Positions 8,944 to 18,420 of a stretch of 64,000 nucleotides of DNA are shown piece after piece. The first letter of the stretch is position 1; every line of letters starts with the position of its first letter. The stretch comes from Rhizobium sp. NFR07 (GTDB lineage: Bacteria > Pseudomonadota > Alphaproteobacteria > Rhizobiales > Rhizobiaceae): positions 62,001-126,000 of the forward strand of contig NZ_FOKM01000005.1 in the NCBI RefSeq assembly GCF_900111905.1. Direction: 5' to 3'. The notes below the pieces were generated by a model that worked only from the letters and a program-made list of their open reading frames with translations, did not search any database and was not told the origin of the DNA. Made by a program: the position numbers and the translations under genes.

Positions 8944-10851
8944 TCAGCCCGCTCGGCGCATGCGGCCACCACGGGCAGTACCGCCGGCCGATTTATCGGC
9001 AAAGAGCTCGGCGAGCTGCTCGGTCATGGCGCCGGCTAGTTCGTCGGCGTCGACGATCGTCACGGCGTTGCGATAGTAGCGTGTCACGTCGTGGCCGATA
9101 CCGATCGCCAGCAGTTCCACCGGCGACTTGGTTTCCACCTGCTCGATGACGGCACGCAGATGCCGCTCCAGATAATTGCCCGGATTGACCGACAGCGTGC
9201 TGTCATCGACCGGCGCGCCGTCGGAGATCATCATCAGGATCTTGCGCTGTTCCGGCCGGTTGATCAGCCGCTGATGCGCCCACATCAACGCTTCGCCGTC
9301 GATGTTTTCCTTGAGCAGGCCTTCGCGCATCATCAGCCCGAGATTGCGGCGCGAACGGCGCCACGGCGCATCGGCCGACTTGTAGACGATGTGGCGCAGG
9401 TCATTGAGGCGGCCAGGCGCCGCGGGCTTGCCACTCGCCAGCCACTGCTCGCGCGCCTGCCCGCCCTTCCAGGCCTTGGTGGTGAAGCCGAGGATCTCGA
9501 CCTTGACGCCGCAGCGCTCCAGCGTACGGGCCAGAATGTCGGCGCAGGAGGCTGCAACCGTAATCGGCCGGCCGCGCATCGAGCCGGAATTGTCGATGAC
9601 GAGGGTGACGACCGTATCGCGGAACTGCGTGTCGCGCTCCTTCTTGAAGGAGAGCGGCTGCATCGGGTCGATGATCAGGCGCACGAGACGCGCCGGGTCG
9701 AGATAACCCTCTTCCAGGTCAAAATCCCAGGAGCGGTTCTGCTGCGCCATCAGGCGGCGCTGCAGGCGGTTCGCAAGGCGACCGACGGCGCCCTGGAGAT
9801 GCGCCAGCTGCTTGTCGAGGAAGGCGCGAAGGCGATCGAGTTCCGCTTCGTCGCAGAGTTCTTCCGCCGTGATCTCCTCGTCGAACTCCTCGGTGAAGAT
9901 GTGGTAGTCGACTTTTTCGTTGAAATCGTCGAACGGGCTGTTCGGCCGGCGGGTCTCGCCGGGCGTCTCGGAATGGTCGTCGGCCTCGTCGGACAGATCG
10001 TCATCCGACATTTCCGCGCCGTCCATCTCGCCTTCGTCCATCTCCTCGTCGGCAGCATCGCTCTGCTCGGCGGGAGCGGCGTCGGAACCGGCTTCTTCCT
10101 CGACTTCCTCGTTCTCGGTCTCGCCGCTGCTCGGCTGGTCCTCGTCGCTCTGGTTCTCGATTTCTTCCGGCTCGCTGTCGTCGTTTGCCAGATCCTCGGC
10201 CATCTGCATGGAGGAGAGCATGTGGCGGACGAGCTTGGCAAAGGCCTGCTGGTCCTCGATGACGGATTTCAGGTTGTCGAGATCGGCGGTCGCCTTGTCC
10301 TCGATGAACGGGCGCCAGAGATCGAGCACCTTACCGGCGCTGGCGGGCGGCTTCTGGCCGGTCAGCTTTTCGCGCACCAGCATGGCCATCGCCTCACCGA
10401 TCGGGGCGTCTTCCTGACGTTCGACTCCGGAGAAATTCGCCTTGGCGTATTTCTCTTCCTGCACCGAATTCAGGTTCGAGGCGACACCGGCCATGCGCAG
10501 TGAACCGATCGATTCGACGCGCGCCTGCTCGACGGCATCGAAAATCGCCCGGGCGTCCGAGCCCTGCGGCGCGAGCGTCGCATGGACATTGGTGTCGTGG
10601 CAGGCGAGCCGCAGCGCCATAGAATCGCCGAGCCCGCGGGTGACCGCAAGCTCGTGCGCCGTCGGACGCTTGGAAATTTCCGGCAGGCGGATGCGCTCGC
10701 CGGCGAGTCCCGGCCGCTCATTGGCGAAGGAAACCTCCACCTCATGATTGCCGGCGATCGACCGCACGCAGCCGGTGATCGCCCGCCGCATCGGCTCGGT
10801 ATCGACCGGACCGGCGGGCTTGCCTTTGGAATTGTCTCCGCGACCTGCCAT
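8944..10851 (-). CDS. cobT: Aerobic cobaltochelatase subunit CobT
   Basis: CobT (635 aa) forms with CobS an AAA+-type chaperone ring that drives CobN-dependent cobalt insertion into hydrogenobyrinic acid a,c-diamide in aerobic cobalamin synthesis. The middle of the protein is a strongly acidic Glu/Asp-rich linker (roughly residues 210-320). The C-terminal third is a von Willebrand A domain with the MIDAS motif DNSGSM. I start at [14 protein letters not shown] (10851), the usual rhizobial N-terminus, 19 bases after cobS; a start at 10881 would overlap cobS. cobN is not in the window. Confidence 0.95.
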   Translation of the reverse strand: MAGRGDNSKGKPAGPVDTEPMRRAITGCVRSIAGNHEVEVSFANERPGLAGERIRLPEISKRPTAHELAVTRGLGDSMALRLACHDTNVHATLAPQGSDARAIFDAVEQARVESIGSLRMAGVASNLNSVQEEKYAKANFSGVERQEDAPIGEAMAMLVREKLTGQKPPASAGKVLDLWRPFIEDKATADLDNLKSVIEDQQAFAKLVRHMLSSMQMAEDLANDDSEPEEIENQSDEDQPSSGETENEEVEEEAGSDAAPAEQSDAADEEMDEGEMDGAEMSDDDLSDEADDHSETPGETRRPNSPFDDFNEKVDYHIFTEEFDEEITAEELCDEAELDRLRAFLDKQLAHLQGAVGRLANRLQRRLMAQQNRSWDFDLEEGYLDPARLVRLIIDPMQPLSFKKERDTQFRDTVVTLVIDNSGSMRGRPITVAASCADILARTLERCGVKVEILGFTTKAWKGGQAREQWLASGKPAAPGRLNDLRHIVYKSADAPWRRSRRNLGLMMREGLLKENIDGEALMWAHQRLINRPEQRKILMMISDGAPVDDSTLSVNPGNYLERHLRAVIEQVETKSPVELLAIGIGHDVTRYYRNAVTIVDADELAGAMTEQLAELFADKSAGGTARGGRMRRAG

Positions 10852-10870
10852 CGGCTTCGCTTTCTGTAAG

Positions 10871-11863
10871 TTATGCTCCAAGAACGATGTTGGCGGCGCT
10901 TTCTTTCAGCTCGACGCCGAAGGCGCGCTGATACTGCTCTGCCACAAGGGTGCGCTCCAGTTCGTCGCACTTGTTCAAGAAGGTAATGCGGAATGCGAAG
11001 GCGACGTCACCGAAGATCTCGGCATTTTCCGCCCAGGTGATGACCGTACGCGGGCTCATGACCGTCGAAAGATCACCGTTGATGAAGGCCGAGCGGGTGA
11101 GATCAGCAACGCGCACCATCTTCGAGACCGTCTCGCGGCCTTCGGCGCTGGAGCCAAAGCTCTTCACCTTGGCGGCAACGATATCGACTTCCTTCTCATG
11201 CGGAAGGTAGTTCAGCGTCGTCACGATCGACCAGCGGTCCATCTGTGCCTGGTTGATCTGCTGGGTGCCGTGATAGAGGCCGGTCGTATCGCCGAGGCCG
11301 ACGGTGTTGGCAGTCGCGAAAATGCGGAAGGCGGGGTGAGGACGAATGACGCGGCTCTGGTCGAGCAGCGTCAGGCGACCCGACGATTCTAGCACGCGCT
11401 GGATGACGAACATCACGTCCGGGCGACCGGCATCGTATTCGTCGAAGACCAGCGCGACATTGTGCTGGTAGGCCCAGGGCAGGATGCCGTCTTTGAATTC
11501 AGTGACCTGCTTGCCGTCCTTCAGGACGATCGCGTCCTTGCCGACGAGGTCGATACGGCTGACATGGCTGTCGAGGTTGACGCGCACGCAGGGCCAGTTG
11601 AGGCGGGCAGCAACCTGTTCGATGTGGGTCGACTTGCCTGTGCCGTGGAAGCCGGACACCATGACGCGTCGGTTATGGGCAAAGCCCGCGAGAATGGCGA
11701 GCGTCGTGTCGCGGTCGAAAAGATAATCGGGATCGAGATCCGGAACGTAAGGGTCGCCGTTGCTGTAGGCCGGAACCTTGAGATCGCTATCGATGCCGAA
11801 AACCTCCCGGACGGAAACCGTCGTGTCGGGAAGGTTGGAAATGTCCAAATCAATCTTGCTCAT
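10871..11863 (-). CDS. cobS: Aerobic cobaltochelatase subunit CobS
   Basis: The 330-aa AAA+ ATPase has Walker [10 protein letters not shown] and Walker [10 protein letters not shown], and the sensor-region sequence [21 protein letters not shown] typical of CobS. It pairs with CobT to power cobalt chelation. The chosen ATG ([13 protein letters not shown]) is five bases after GGAG; a second ATG and a GTG just upstream are possible. cobS precedes cobT in one operon. Confidence 0.95.
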   Translation of the reverse strand: MSKIDLDISNLPDTTVSVREVFGIDSDLKVPAYSNGDPYVPDLDPDYLFDRDTTLAILAGFAHNRRVMVSGFHGTGKSTHIEQVAARLNWPCVRVNLDSHVSRIDLVGKDAIVLKDGKQVTEFKDGILPWAYQHNVALVFDEYDAGRPDVMFVIQRVLESSGRLTLLDQSRVIRPHPAFRIFATANTVGLGDTTGLYHGTQQINQAQMDRWSIVTTLNYLPHEKEVDIVAAKVKSFGSSAEGRETVSKMVRVADLTRSAFINGDLSTVMSPRTVITWAENAEIFGDVAFAFRITFLNKCDELERTLVAEQYQRAFGVELKESAANIVLGA

Positions 11864-11925
11864 CATCACTCCAGGGCACGGGCAACCGCCCGGCTGTCAT
11901 CCTCGCTGCCATAGGTCTCTACGGC

Positions 11926-12564
11926 TTAGCAGAAACCCGCCTGCTTCAACAACTGATATGCTTGCACCACGGCACGAAAACGTTCCTCCGACCCGCGGTC
12001 GCCACCATTCGCATCCGGATGGTGTTTCTTGACCAGTTCCTTGTAGCGGCTCTTGATATCGCTCGACGATGCATTGGCGCCGAGCTCCATCGTCTCGAAG
12101 GCCTTCGCCTCCAGTGTCTTCAACTTCCGACCCTGCGTCTCGAAACGGCCACCGCCACCCGCCCGCGCCTGGGAAACGAACCCGAATGGATCCCTGTATC
12201 GCTGCTGTGTATAGGCCGAACCTGCCGCGCCGGACCGGGTACTGGAATGCAGGGGCGCATCCTTGGCGGCCTTGTTGACGCCGACCGTCCATGTCGGGCG
12301 ATGGCCGGTGATCGCCTCCTTCTGGTAGCGCGCGATCTCCCCATCCGACAGGCCGGAGAAATAATTGTAGCCCTTGTTGTATTCCTTCACGTGCTCGAAG
12401 CAGAACATGAAAAACTGGTTCTCGGCATTGCGACCGACCGGCGCACGATGCACGCCCGGCTTGTCACAACCGTCCCACTGGCAGGTCGGGGCCTGCGACG
12501 GGGCATCTTGCTGCCTTTTCCGGCGCGTCCGGATACGGTCGAAATATTTGGAGTCGAGCTTCAT
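11926..12564 (-). CDS. J-domain protein with C-terminal DnaJ domain
   Basis: The 212-aa protein carries its J domain at the C-terminus, from about residue 150 (FETMELGANASSSDIKSRYKEL...), with the essential HPD tripeptide in KKHHPDANG. The N-terminal half has a Cys/His-containing segment (CQWDGCDKPGVHRAP ... FCFEHVKEYN) that looks like a small metal-binding module. There are no Gly/Phe or CRR zinc-finger regions, so it is a type III DnaJ co-chaperone rather than DnaJ itself. It diverges from bolA and lies upstream of cobS, a conserved rhizobial order. I start at MKLDSKYFDR. Confidence 0.88.
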   Translation of the reverse strand: MKLDSKYFDRIRTRRKRQQDAPSQAPTCQWDGCDKPGVHRAPVGRNAENQFFMFCFEHVKEYNKGYNYFSGLSDGEIARYQKEAITGHRPTWTVGVNKAAKDAPLHSSTRSGAAGSAYTQQRYRDPFGFVSQARAGGGGRFETQGRKLKTLEAKAFETMELGANASSSDIKSRYKELVKKHHPDANGGDRGSEERFRAVVQAYQLLKQAGFC

Positions 12565-12669
12565 GAGGCACTCATTATGGGGCTGCCGCGAAGGGCGAAC
12601 AAGAATTGACAAAGCGCTTTGTTGCTGGTTTCTGAGTTCCCCTCTTGCGCCGCACTCCGGAGCCTAAAA

Positions 12670-12951
12670 ATGTCCGTCAGAACCCGTATAGAAGCCACGC
12701 TTCGCGACAACCTCGCGCCCGAAAGGCTGGAGGTGATCGACGAAAGCCATCATCATGCCGGGCACCAGCCCAACATCACCGGTGACGGCGAGACCCATAT
12801 GCGGGTGCGCATCGTGACAGCCAAATTTGCGGGAATGAGCCGGATCGACCGGCACCGGACCGTGAATGCTCTCCTGAAGTCCGAACTGGACGCCGGTCTC
12901 CACGCGCTTGCGGTGGAAGCCGCAGCACCCGGTGAGCCGACGCGCTGGTGA
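12670..12951 (+). CDS. bolA: BolA family protein
   Basis: The 93-aa protein has the BolA signature: SHHHAGH, GETHMRVRIVTAKFAGMSRIDRHRTVNALL and the C-terminal HALAVEA segment. BolA proteins bind [2Fe-2S] monothiol glutaredoxins through conserved His residues and act in iron homeostasis or as transcriptional regulators. It is divergent from the J-domain gene. Confidence 0.93.
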   Translation: MSVRTRIEATLRDNLAPERLEVIDESHHHAGHQPNITGDGETHMRVRIVTAKFAGMSRIDRHRTVNALLKSELDAGLHALAVEAAAPGEPTRW

Positions 12952-13006
12952 CGGGGAACCCGCTGTCCATATAGGCGTTCGACCTCCTTGATCCAAGGAG
13001 GAGCAG

Positions 13007-13342
13007 ATGGTCAATCTGGCCACGAAAGCGAATATTGCTCGGATCTGGCGCGGCCGCACGACCCGCGACAGGGCGGACGAATACGAGGTCTATAATCGAG
13101 AGGTCGGTATCGTGCCTCTGGTCGAAAAGGCGCTCGGCGTGCAGACCTTTCGTGAGGACCGCGAGACCGAAAGCGAATTCATGACGATCTCTTACTGGGA
13201 GAGCATGGAGGCGATGACGAGCTTTGCCGGGAGCGACCCGACCGCGATCCACCACCTGCCGCGCGACGAGGAATTTCTGATCGAGCTTCCGAAGAGCATT
13301 CAAATTTTCTGGCTCGTCAGCAGCGACGGAACGACGTTCTGA
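13007..13342 (+). CDS. Small ABM-like (dimeric alpha-beta barrel) protein
   Basis: The 111-aa protein begins after a very strong ribosome site (AAGGAGGAGCAG). Its content (IARIWRGRTTRDRADEYEVYN, then EFMTISYWESMEAMTSFAGSDP) matches antibiotic biosynthesis monooxygenase-like proteins with a ferredoxin-like fold. Members include heme-degrading and quinol enzymes, but most are uncharacterised. Its TGA stop abuts the TAA of the convergent CBS-domain gene with no spacer. Confidence 0.78.
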   Translation: MVNLATKANIARIWRGRTTRDRADEYEVYNREVGIVPLVEKALGVQTFREDRETESEFMTISYWESMEAMTSFAGSDPTAIHHLPRDEEFLIELPKSIQIFWLVSSDGTTF

Positions 13343-14227
13343 TTACGTCGGCAGGCCCTCGTCCTCGGCCGGACGGATGCGCAGGCGGGTGATGCGGTTC
13401 TTTTCCCGCTTCATCACGATGAAGCGCTTGCCGTAGAAGGTGAAGGCCTGGCGCTCCTCAGGGATGAGTTTTGATTCGTTGATGACGAGGCCGGCGATGG
13501 TCGTGACCTCCTCATCGGGAAGATCCCATCCGAGCGCCCGGTTGAGATCGCGGATCGGCACCGAGCCGTCGACCACGACAGAGCCGTTGGCTTCCTGCCG
13601 CACGCCACGTAACTCGACATCGTGCTCGTCGGCAATATCGCCGACGATCTCTTCCATGATGTCTTCCAAGGTGACGATGCCCTGTACCTCGCCATATTCG
13701 TCGACGACGACGGCGAAATGCACCCGTCGCTTCAAGAAGGCGGCAAGCTGGTCCTTGAGGCTGGTGCTGTCCGGCACAAACCAGGGCTTTTGCGCGATCT
13801 TGACGATATCGACATCGCCCGGACCGACGCCCGGCTCCAGCAGCGCGCGCAAAAGATCCTTGGCATGGACGACGCCGATGATGTTTTCGGTCGAATTGCG
13901 CCAGACCGGCATGCGCGTATAGGGGCTTTCCAGCACGGTGCGGACCGAGACTTCGGCCGGATCGTCGGCGTTGATCGCCAGCATCGCCATGCGGTGCTTC
14001 ATCACGTCGGAGACTTCGAGCTCTTCCAGATCGAAGAGCGCGCTCAGCCGGTCGCGGTCCTTGCCCTCGAAATTGCCTTCGCGATGGATCGCGTCCAGCG
14101 CCGCATGAAGCGCGTCATGGTCGCCGAGCTCCAGCGTCTTCTGGTTCAACGGCACGCCCGTCGCACGCATCACACCGCGGATGACCGCGTTGACAGCGCG
14201 CGAAAAAGGGCCGCTTGGCGAAGTCAT
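13343..14227 (-). CDS. CorC/HlyC-type CBS-domain protein lacking the DUF21 membrane domain
   Basis: The 294-aa protein contains a tandem CBS pair (about residues 70-195; VSDVMKHRMAML ... VHFAVVVDEYGEVQGIVTLEDIMEEIVGDIADE) and a C-terminal CorC_HlyC domain (about 210-290). Homologues next to aroB are, from memory, usually full HlyC/CorC membrane proteins with an N-terminal DUF21 domain of four helices; here that part is absent and the residual N-terminus (FSRAVNAVIRGVMRATGVPL) resembles the end of DUF21. The ATG overlaps the aroB stop (ATGA). E. coli CorC is a similar soluble 292-aa protein, so it may be functional, in magnesium/cobalt homeostasis. Confidence 0.82.
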   Translation of the reverse strand: MTSPSGPFSRAVNAVIRGVMRATGVPLNQKTLELGDHDALHAALDAIHREGNFEGKDRDRLSALFDLEELEVSDVMKHRMAMLAINADDPAEVSVRTVLESPYTRMPVWRNSTENIIGVVHAKDLLRALLEPGVGPGDVDIVKIAQKPWFVPDSTSLKDQLAAFLKRRVHFAVVVDEYGEVQGIVTLEDIMEEIVGDIADEHDVELRGVRQEANGSVVVDGSVPIRDLNRALGWDLPDEEVTTIAGLVINESKLIPEERQAFTFYGKRFIVMKREKNRITRLRIRPAEDEGLPT

Positions 14228-15354
14228 CGGGGCAACTTTTCCTTGAGGAAGCTCAGCACTTCCGATGAGGGAACGTCGTCAGCGACGAAGGACTGGCCGA
14301 TGCCGTGGGTGAGGATGAAGGTGAGCTTGCCACCCTTGACCTTCTTGTCCTGCATGATCGCATCGAGCAGCACATCCGCACCTGGCATGTCACCCGGAAT
14401 ATCGGAGATGTTGGTCGGCAGGCCGACAGCCTTCAGATGTGCCTCGACCCGGCCCGCGTCGTCCATGCTGGCGAGGTTGAGGCGCGAGGAGAATTGATGC
14501 GCCAGCACCATGCCGATCGCCACACCTTCGCCATGCACCAGCCTGCGGCTGTCATATTCGGTGGCCGCTTCCAGCGCATGACCGAACGTGTGGCCGAGAT
14601 TGAGGAGAGCCCGGCGGCCGGTCTCGCGCTCATCCTCGACGACCACATCCGCCTTGGACTGGCAGCTGACGGCAATCGCCTCGATCCGCTCCGGCCCGCC
14701 GGCGAACATGTTCTGCCAGTTCTTTTCCAGCCATTCGAAGAAGTCGGGATTGTCTATCAGCCCGTATTTGGCGACTTCCGCGTAACCTGCACGGAATTCC
14801 CGCGGCGAAAGCGTATCGAGTGCCGCGGTATCAGCGAGCACGAGATCCGGCTGATGAAAGACGCCGAGCAGGTTCTTGCCGTGGCGGGTATTGATGCCCG
14901 TCTTGCCGCCGACGGAAGAGTCGACCTGCGCGAGAAGCGAGGTCGGGATCTGCACGAAGCGCACGCCGCGACGGACGATGCCGGCCGCAAAGCCCGCGAG
15001 ATCGCCGATGACGCCGCCGCCGAGCGCGATCACCGCGTCATTGCGCTCGATGCGGGCCGCCAGCACCATGTCGCAGACGGTCGCGAGATGCTCCATGCTC
15101 TTGGTCTTCTCACCGGCCGGAAGCGTCAGCGACACGGCCTCGATCCCGTCGGTCTGCAGACCGTCCATCAGGGCCTCGAGATAGAGCGGCGCGACATTCT
15201 CATCCGTAACGATCGCGGCCCTGCGTCCCTTCAGCCGGGTGGTGATCTCACCGCCCGCCCGCGCCAGGAGGCCGGGACCGATCAGGATGTCATAGGCCCG
15301 TTCGCCGAGCGGAACATGAACCAGTCGTTCGGGGGAGCGGGTCTGCACTGTCAT
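14224..15354 (-). CDS. aroB: 3-dehydroquinate synthase
   Basis: AroB (376 aa) converts DAHP to 3-dehydroquinate, step two of the shikimate pathway, using NAD and a divalent metal. NAD binding is shown by ALGGGVIGDLAGFAAGI and PTSLLAQVDSSVGGKTGIN, and metal-ligand regions by LNLGHTFGHALE and LVHGEGVAIGMVLAHQ. Its start overlaps the aroK stop by four bases (ATGA), and its stop overlaps the CBS gene start, so three genes are translationally coupled. Confidence 0.97.
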   Translation of the reverse strand: MTVQTRSPERLVHVPLGERAYDILIGPGLLARAGGEITTRLKGRRAAIVTDENVAPLYLEALMDGLQTDGIEAVSLTLPAGEKTKSMEHLATVCDMVLAARIERNDAVIALGGGVIGDLAGFAAGIVRRGVRFVQIPTSLLAQVDSSVGGKTGINTRHGKNLLGVFHQPDLVLADTAALDTLSPREFRAGYAEVAKYGLIDNPDFFEWLEKNWQNMFAGGPERIEAIAVSCQSKADVVVEDERETGRRALLNLGHTFGHALEAATEYDSRRLVHGEGVAIGMVLAHQFSSRLNLASMDDAGRVEAHLKAVGLPTNISDIPGDMPGADVLLDAIMQDKKVKGGKLTFILTHGIGQSFVADDVPSSEVLSFLKEKLPR

Positions 15355-15956
15355 GGGGCTTCACTTTCCTGCGCGAGGTCGGCGAGCGCCTGCAGCACCT
15401 CGTTGACCATCACGTCCTTGCGGACATTGCCCGAAATCACAGTCAGGTCGGCCTGCTCGTAGATCGGGTAGCGCTGGATCATCAGGTTTTCCAGCGTCTG
15501 TCTTGGATTTTCGGTCTTCAGCAGCGGCCGGTGGTCGCGGCGGTTGACGCGCTCCCACAGGACATCGAGATCGGCCTTGAGCCAGATCGATATGCCACCG
15601 AGCCTGATCTGCTCGCGCGTCGCCTCGTTGATGAAAGCACCGCCGCCGGTCGAGACCACGCGTGGCCCCTGCTTGAGCAGCCGCTCGACCACGCGCGTTT
15701 CCAACGCCCGGAACTCGGTCTCGCCATATTGGGCGAAGAGTTCGGCAATCGACATGCGGGATACGGATTCGATCTCGGCGTCGGTATCGATGAAGGGAAT
15801 GCCCAGCGTCTGGGCGACCAGCCGGCCGATGACGGACTTTCCCGCCCCCATCAGGCCGACAAAAATCAGGTTACGGTTGCCGAGCGCTTCACGCGCCTGA
15901 TCCCGCAAGGCCCGATCCTGCGATGGCTCTCGCCCGACTGTTGCTACTTCACTCAT
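15351..15956 (-). CDS. aroK: Shikimate kinase
   Basis: The 201-aa P-loop kinase phosphorylates shikimate at the 3-hydroxyl. Walker A is GLMGAGKS, the shikimate-binding region is FIDTDAEIE, and RALE (in TEFRALETRV) and STGGGAF are family motifs; the lid region has RRDHRPLL. An N-terminal extension of about 28 residues before the core is common in rhizobia. It is first in the aroK-aroB-CBS operon. Confidence 0.96.
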   Translation of the reverse strand: MSEVATVGREPSQDRALRDQAREALGNRNLIFVGLMGAGKSVIGRLVAQTLGIPFIDTDAEIESVSRMSIAELFAQYGETEFRALETRVVERLLKQGPRVVSTGGGAFINEATREQIRLGGISIWLKADLDVLWERVNRRDHRPLLKTENPRQTLENLMIQRYPIYEQADLTVISGNVRKDVMVNEVLQALADLAQESEAP

Positions 15957-16100
15957 GATGCCGTCCGTTCTTGAAAAACGGTATCACCAAATGTTCATCC
16001 AGCGTCAAGCCACGGTTGAGGTGAGAGCGTCAAAGCTGCACATCTTGTCGATCTGTAAACCATTCCGGATATAGTGCGGCGAGCATATACGGAGTTTTCG

Positions 16101-16265
16101 ATGCCGACACTTTTCCGCTTTCTCTTCATACTGGCGCTGATCGCCGGCGTGATCTACGGCGGAATGGTCGCGCTTGTCGTTCTGGTGGAGCCGCGCGAGC
16201 GGGAAATTACAGTACGCGTACCCTCCGAGCGGCTGAACCCGCCAGCCCCTTCGACCCAACCGTGA
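16101..16265 (+). CDS. Small single-span membrane protein
   Basis: A 54-aa protein starts at ATG 16101 behind ACGGAG. It has one hydrophobic helix ([25 protein letters not shown]) near the N-terminus and a short charged, proline-rich tail. It ends 16 bases before xerD and would be cotranscribed with it. Rhizobial homologues in this position are sometimes called histidine-kinase-like, which nothing in the sequence supports. Function unknown. Confidence 0.7.
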   Translation: MPTLFRFLFILALIAGVIYGGMVALVVLVEPREREITVRVPSERLNPPAPSTQP

Positions 16266-16281
16266 GCAAGGACCGCCTGCG

Positions 16282-17226
16282 ATGAGGGATCTCTCCGGCG
16301 CCCATATCGAAGCCTTTCTCGAAATGCTGAGTGCCGAACGCGGCGCGGCGGAAAATACGCTTTTATCCTACCGGCGCGATCTGGACGACCTTCACGAATT
16401 TCTGATCTCGGCGAAGACCTCTCCTCTCAACGCCGAAAGCAGTCATCTCTCCGCCTACCTGACGCATCTCGGAAAGCGCGCCTTCGCCCCCTCCTCCCAG
16501 GCGCGACGGCTTTCGGCCATGCGCCAATTGTACAAGTTCCTCTACGCGGAAGGACTGCGGACCGACGACCCGACGGCGGTACTGGATGCGCCGAAAAAGG
16601 GACGCGCCCTGCCGAAGAACATGAGCGAGGCGGACGTGAGCCGCCTTCTGGAGCGGGCAACACTGGAGGCAAACGAGCCGGGAGACGGACGGTTGTCCCG
16701 CCTGCGCATGCTTGCCCTGCTCGAACTTCTCTATGCCACAGGCATGCGCGTCAGCGAGCTCGTATCCCTGCCTCTTAAGGTTCTGGAGCAGGAAGGCCGG
16801 TTCCTGATGATCCGCGGCAAGGGCAACAAGGAACGCGTGGTGCCCCTGTCTCGATCGGCTATCACGGCGCTTGCCGCCTATGGCGAGGCCAAGCGCGCCG
16901 CAGAGGGCGATGCCGAGGAAAGCCCGTGGCTATTTCCATCCTATGGCAGCGCCGGATATCTGCCGCGCCAGGTCTTCGCCCGCGACCTCAAGGGGCTGGC
17001 CGCGCGAGCCGGACTGAAAACTTCGGCGATTTCGCCCCACGTCATGCGCCATGCCTTTGCAAGCCACCTTCTGGCGAACGGCGCGGACCTGCGTGTCGTG
17101 CAGGAACTGCTTGGACATTCAGACATTTCGACCACGCAGATTTACACACATGTGTTGGAGGAAAGGCTCCGCCAACTGGTCGAATCGCATCACCCCCTTG
17201 CAAAAGAGGGCAAAAACCGGGAATAG
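16282..17226 (+). CDS. xerD: Site-specific tyrosine recombinase XerD
   Basis: The 314-aa recombinase would act with XerC and FtsK at dif to resolve chromosome dimers. The N-terminal SAM-like domain (about 1-90) is followed by the catalytic domain with Arg in [12 protein letters not shown], Lys in [11 protein letters not shown], and the HxxR...H...Y set in [28 protein letters not shown]. Length and context (next to accA and opposite aroK) match chromosomal XerD of rhizobia rather than a mobile-element integrase. Confidence 0.94.
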   Translation: MRDLSGAHIEAFLEMLSAERGAAENTLLSYRRDLDDLHEFLISAKTSPLNAESSHLSAYLTHLGKRAFAPSSQARRLSAMRQLYKFLYAEGLRTDDPTAVLDAPKKGRALPKNMSEADVSRLLERATLEANEPGDGRLSRLRMLALLELLYATGMRVSELVSLPLKVLEQEGRFLMIRGKGNKERVVPLSRSAITALAAYGEAKRAAEGDAEESPWLFPSYGSAGYLPRQVFARDLKGLAARAGLKTSAISPHVMRHAFASHLLANGADLRVVQELLGHSDISTTQIYTHVLEERLRQLVESHHPLAKEGKNRE

Positions 17227-17289
17227 AGGCCCACTTGAAAATGGGAACGCGGCGTTCCCGGCGTAAAGACAAACGGGAAACCGGATCTC

Positions 17290-18243
17290 ATGCAGACTTA
17301 TCTCGATTTCGAAAAGCCCATCTCGGACCTCGAGGGAAAGATTCACGAGCTTAAGAAGCTTGCTGCGGAAGACGAAAGCATCGACACGTCGGACGAAATC
17401 ACCCGGCTCGAAGTGCGCGTCAAGGAAGCGACGCGGGACATCTATTCCAAGCTCGGCGCCTGGGAGAAGACGCAGGTCGCCCGCCATCCGCAGCGTCCGC
17501 ACTTCGTCGACTACGCCGCCCATCTGTTCACCGAATTCACGCCGCTCGCTGGCGACCGCAATTTCGGCGAGGACGCCGCCATCCAGGCCGGCCTTGCCCG
17601 CTTCAACGGCATGCCGGTGGCCCTGATCGGCCAGGAAAAGGGCAGCGACACCAAGACACGCCTGAAGCACAATTTCGGCAGCCCGCGTCCTGAAGGCTAT
17701 CGCAAGGCGATCCGCGTCATGGAAATGGCCGACCGCTTTGGCCTTCCGATCATCAGCCTCGTCGACACGGCAGGCGCCTATCCGGGCGTCGGTGCCGAAG
17801 AGCGCGGCCAGGCGGAAGCCATCGCCCGTTCGACGGAAATGTGCCTCGGCGTCAAGGTTCCGATGATCTCCATGGTCATCGGCGAAGGCGGCTCCGGCGG
17901 CGCGATCGCGATCGCAACCGGCAACCGCGTCTACATGCTCGAACACGCGATCTACTCGGTCATCTCGCCGGAAGGGGCTGCCTCCATCCTGTGGCGCGAT
18001 TCCACCCGCGCCCGCGAAGCGGCGACCAACATGAAGATCACGGCCGAAGACCTGAAAGGCCTCGGCATCATCGACGAGATCATCCCGGAACCGATCGGCG
18101 GCGCCCATCGCGAGCCGGTAACCGTCATGAACGCCGCCGGCAAGGTGATCGCCTCGGCCCTGCAGGACCTCGGCAAGCTGTCCGGCGAGGAAGTTCGCGC
18201 CGCACGCCGCCAAAAATTCCTCGATATCGGCCGCAATCTCTAA
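17290..18243 (+). CDS. accA: Acetyl-CoA carboxylase carboxyltransferase subunit alpha
   Basis: AccA (317 aa) with AccD transfers the carboxyl group from biotin to acetyl-CoA, giving malonyl-CoA for fatty acid synthesis. It starts MQTYLDFEKPISDLEGKI, the usual N-terminal helix, and contains the crotonase-fold motifs SLVDTAGAYPGVGAEERGQ and MVIGEGGSGGAIAIATGNR and the late segment EGAASILWRD. No accD partner lies in the window. A hairpin follows the stop codon. Confidence 0.97.
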   Translation: MQTYLDFEKPISDLEGKIHELKKLAAEDESIDTSDEITRLEVRVKEATRDIYSKLGAWEKTQVARHPQRPHFVDYAAHLFTEFTPLAGDRNFGEDAAIQAGLARFNGMPVALIGQEKGSDTKTRLKHNFGSPRPEGYRKAIRVMEMADRFGLPIISLVDTAGAYPGVGAEERGQAEAIARSTEMCLGVKVPMISMVIGEGGSGGAIAIATGNRVYMLEHAIYSVISPEGAASILWRDSTRAREAATNMKITAEDLKGLGIIDEIIPEPIGGAHREPVTVMNAAGKVIASALQDLGKLSGEEVRAARRQKFLDIGRNL

Positions 18244-18246
18244 AGA

Positions 18247-18276
18247 TTGGCGCGCCGCGAGGCGGCTTGCCAATTT
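18247..18276 (+). terminator. Hairpin after accA
   Basis: TTGGC pairs with GCCAA around an inner GCCGC-GAG-GCGGC hairpin, followed by TTTC. The stem has a two-base internal mismatch and only three Ts, so it is a probable but weak terminator. Confidence 0.5.
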
Positions 18277-18420
18277 CGGCCACATTGCTCATAACAATGC
18301 GCGCAGAGGGTTTTACTGGACAGCCAATTTTTAGCGGTTAAGAAGATGTAAAGATTACCGCTTTATTATTGCACACCTCTGCCCCGGTTTGATGCCGTAC
18401 TAGATATGTGGTCCGTTACG

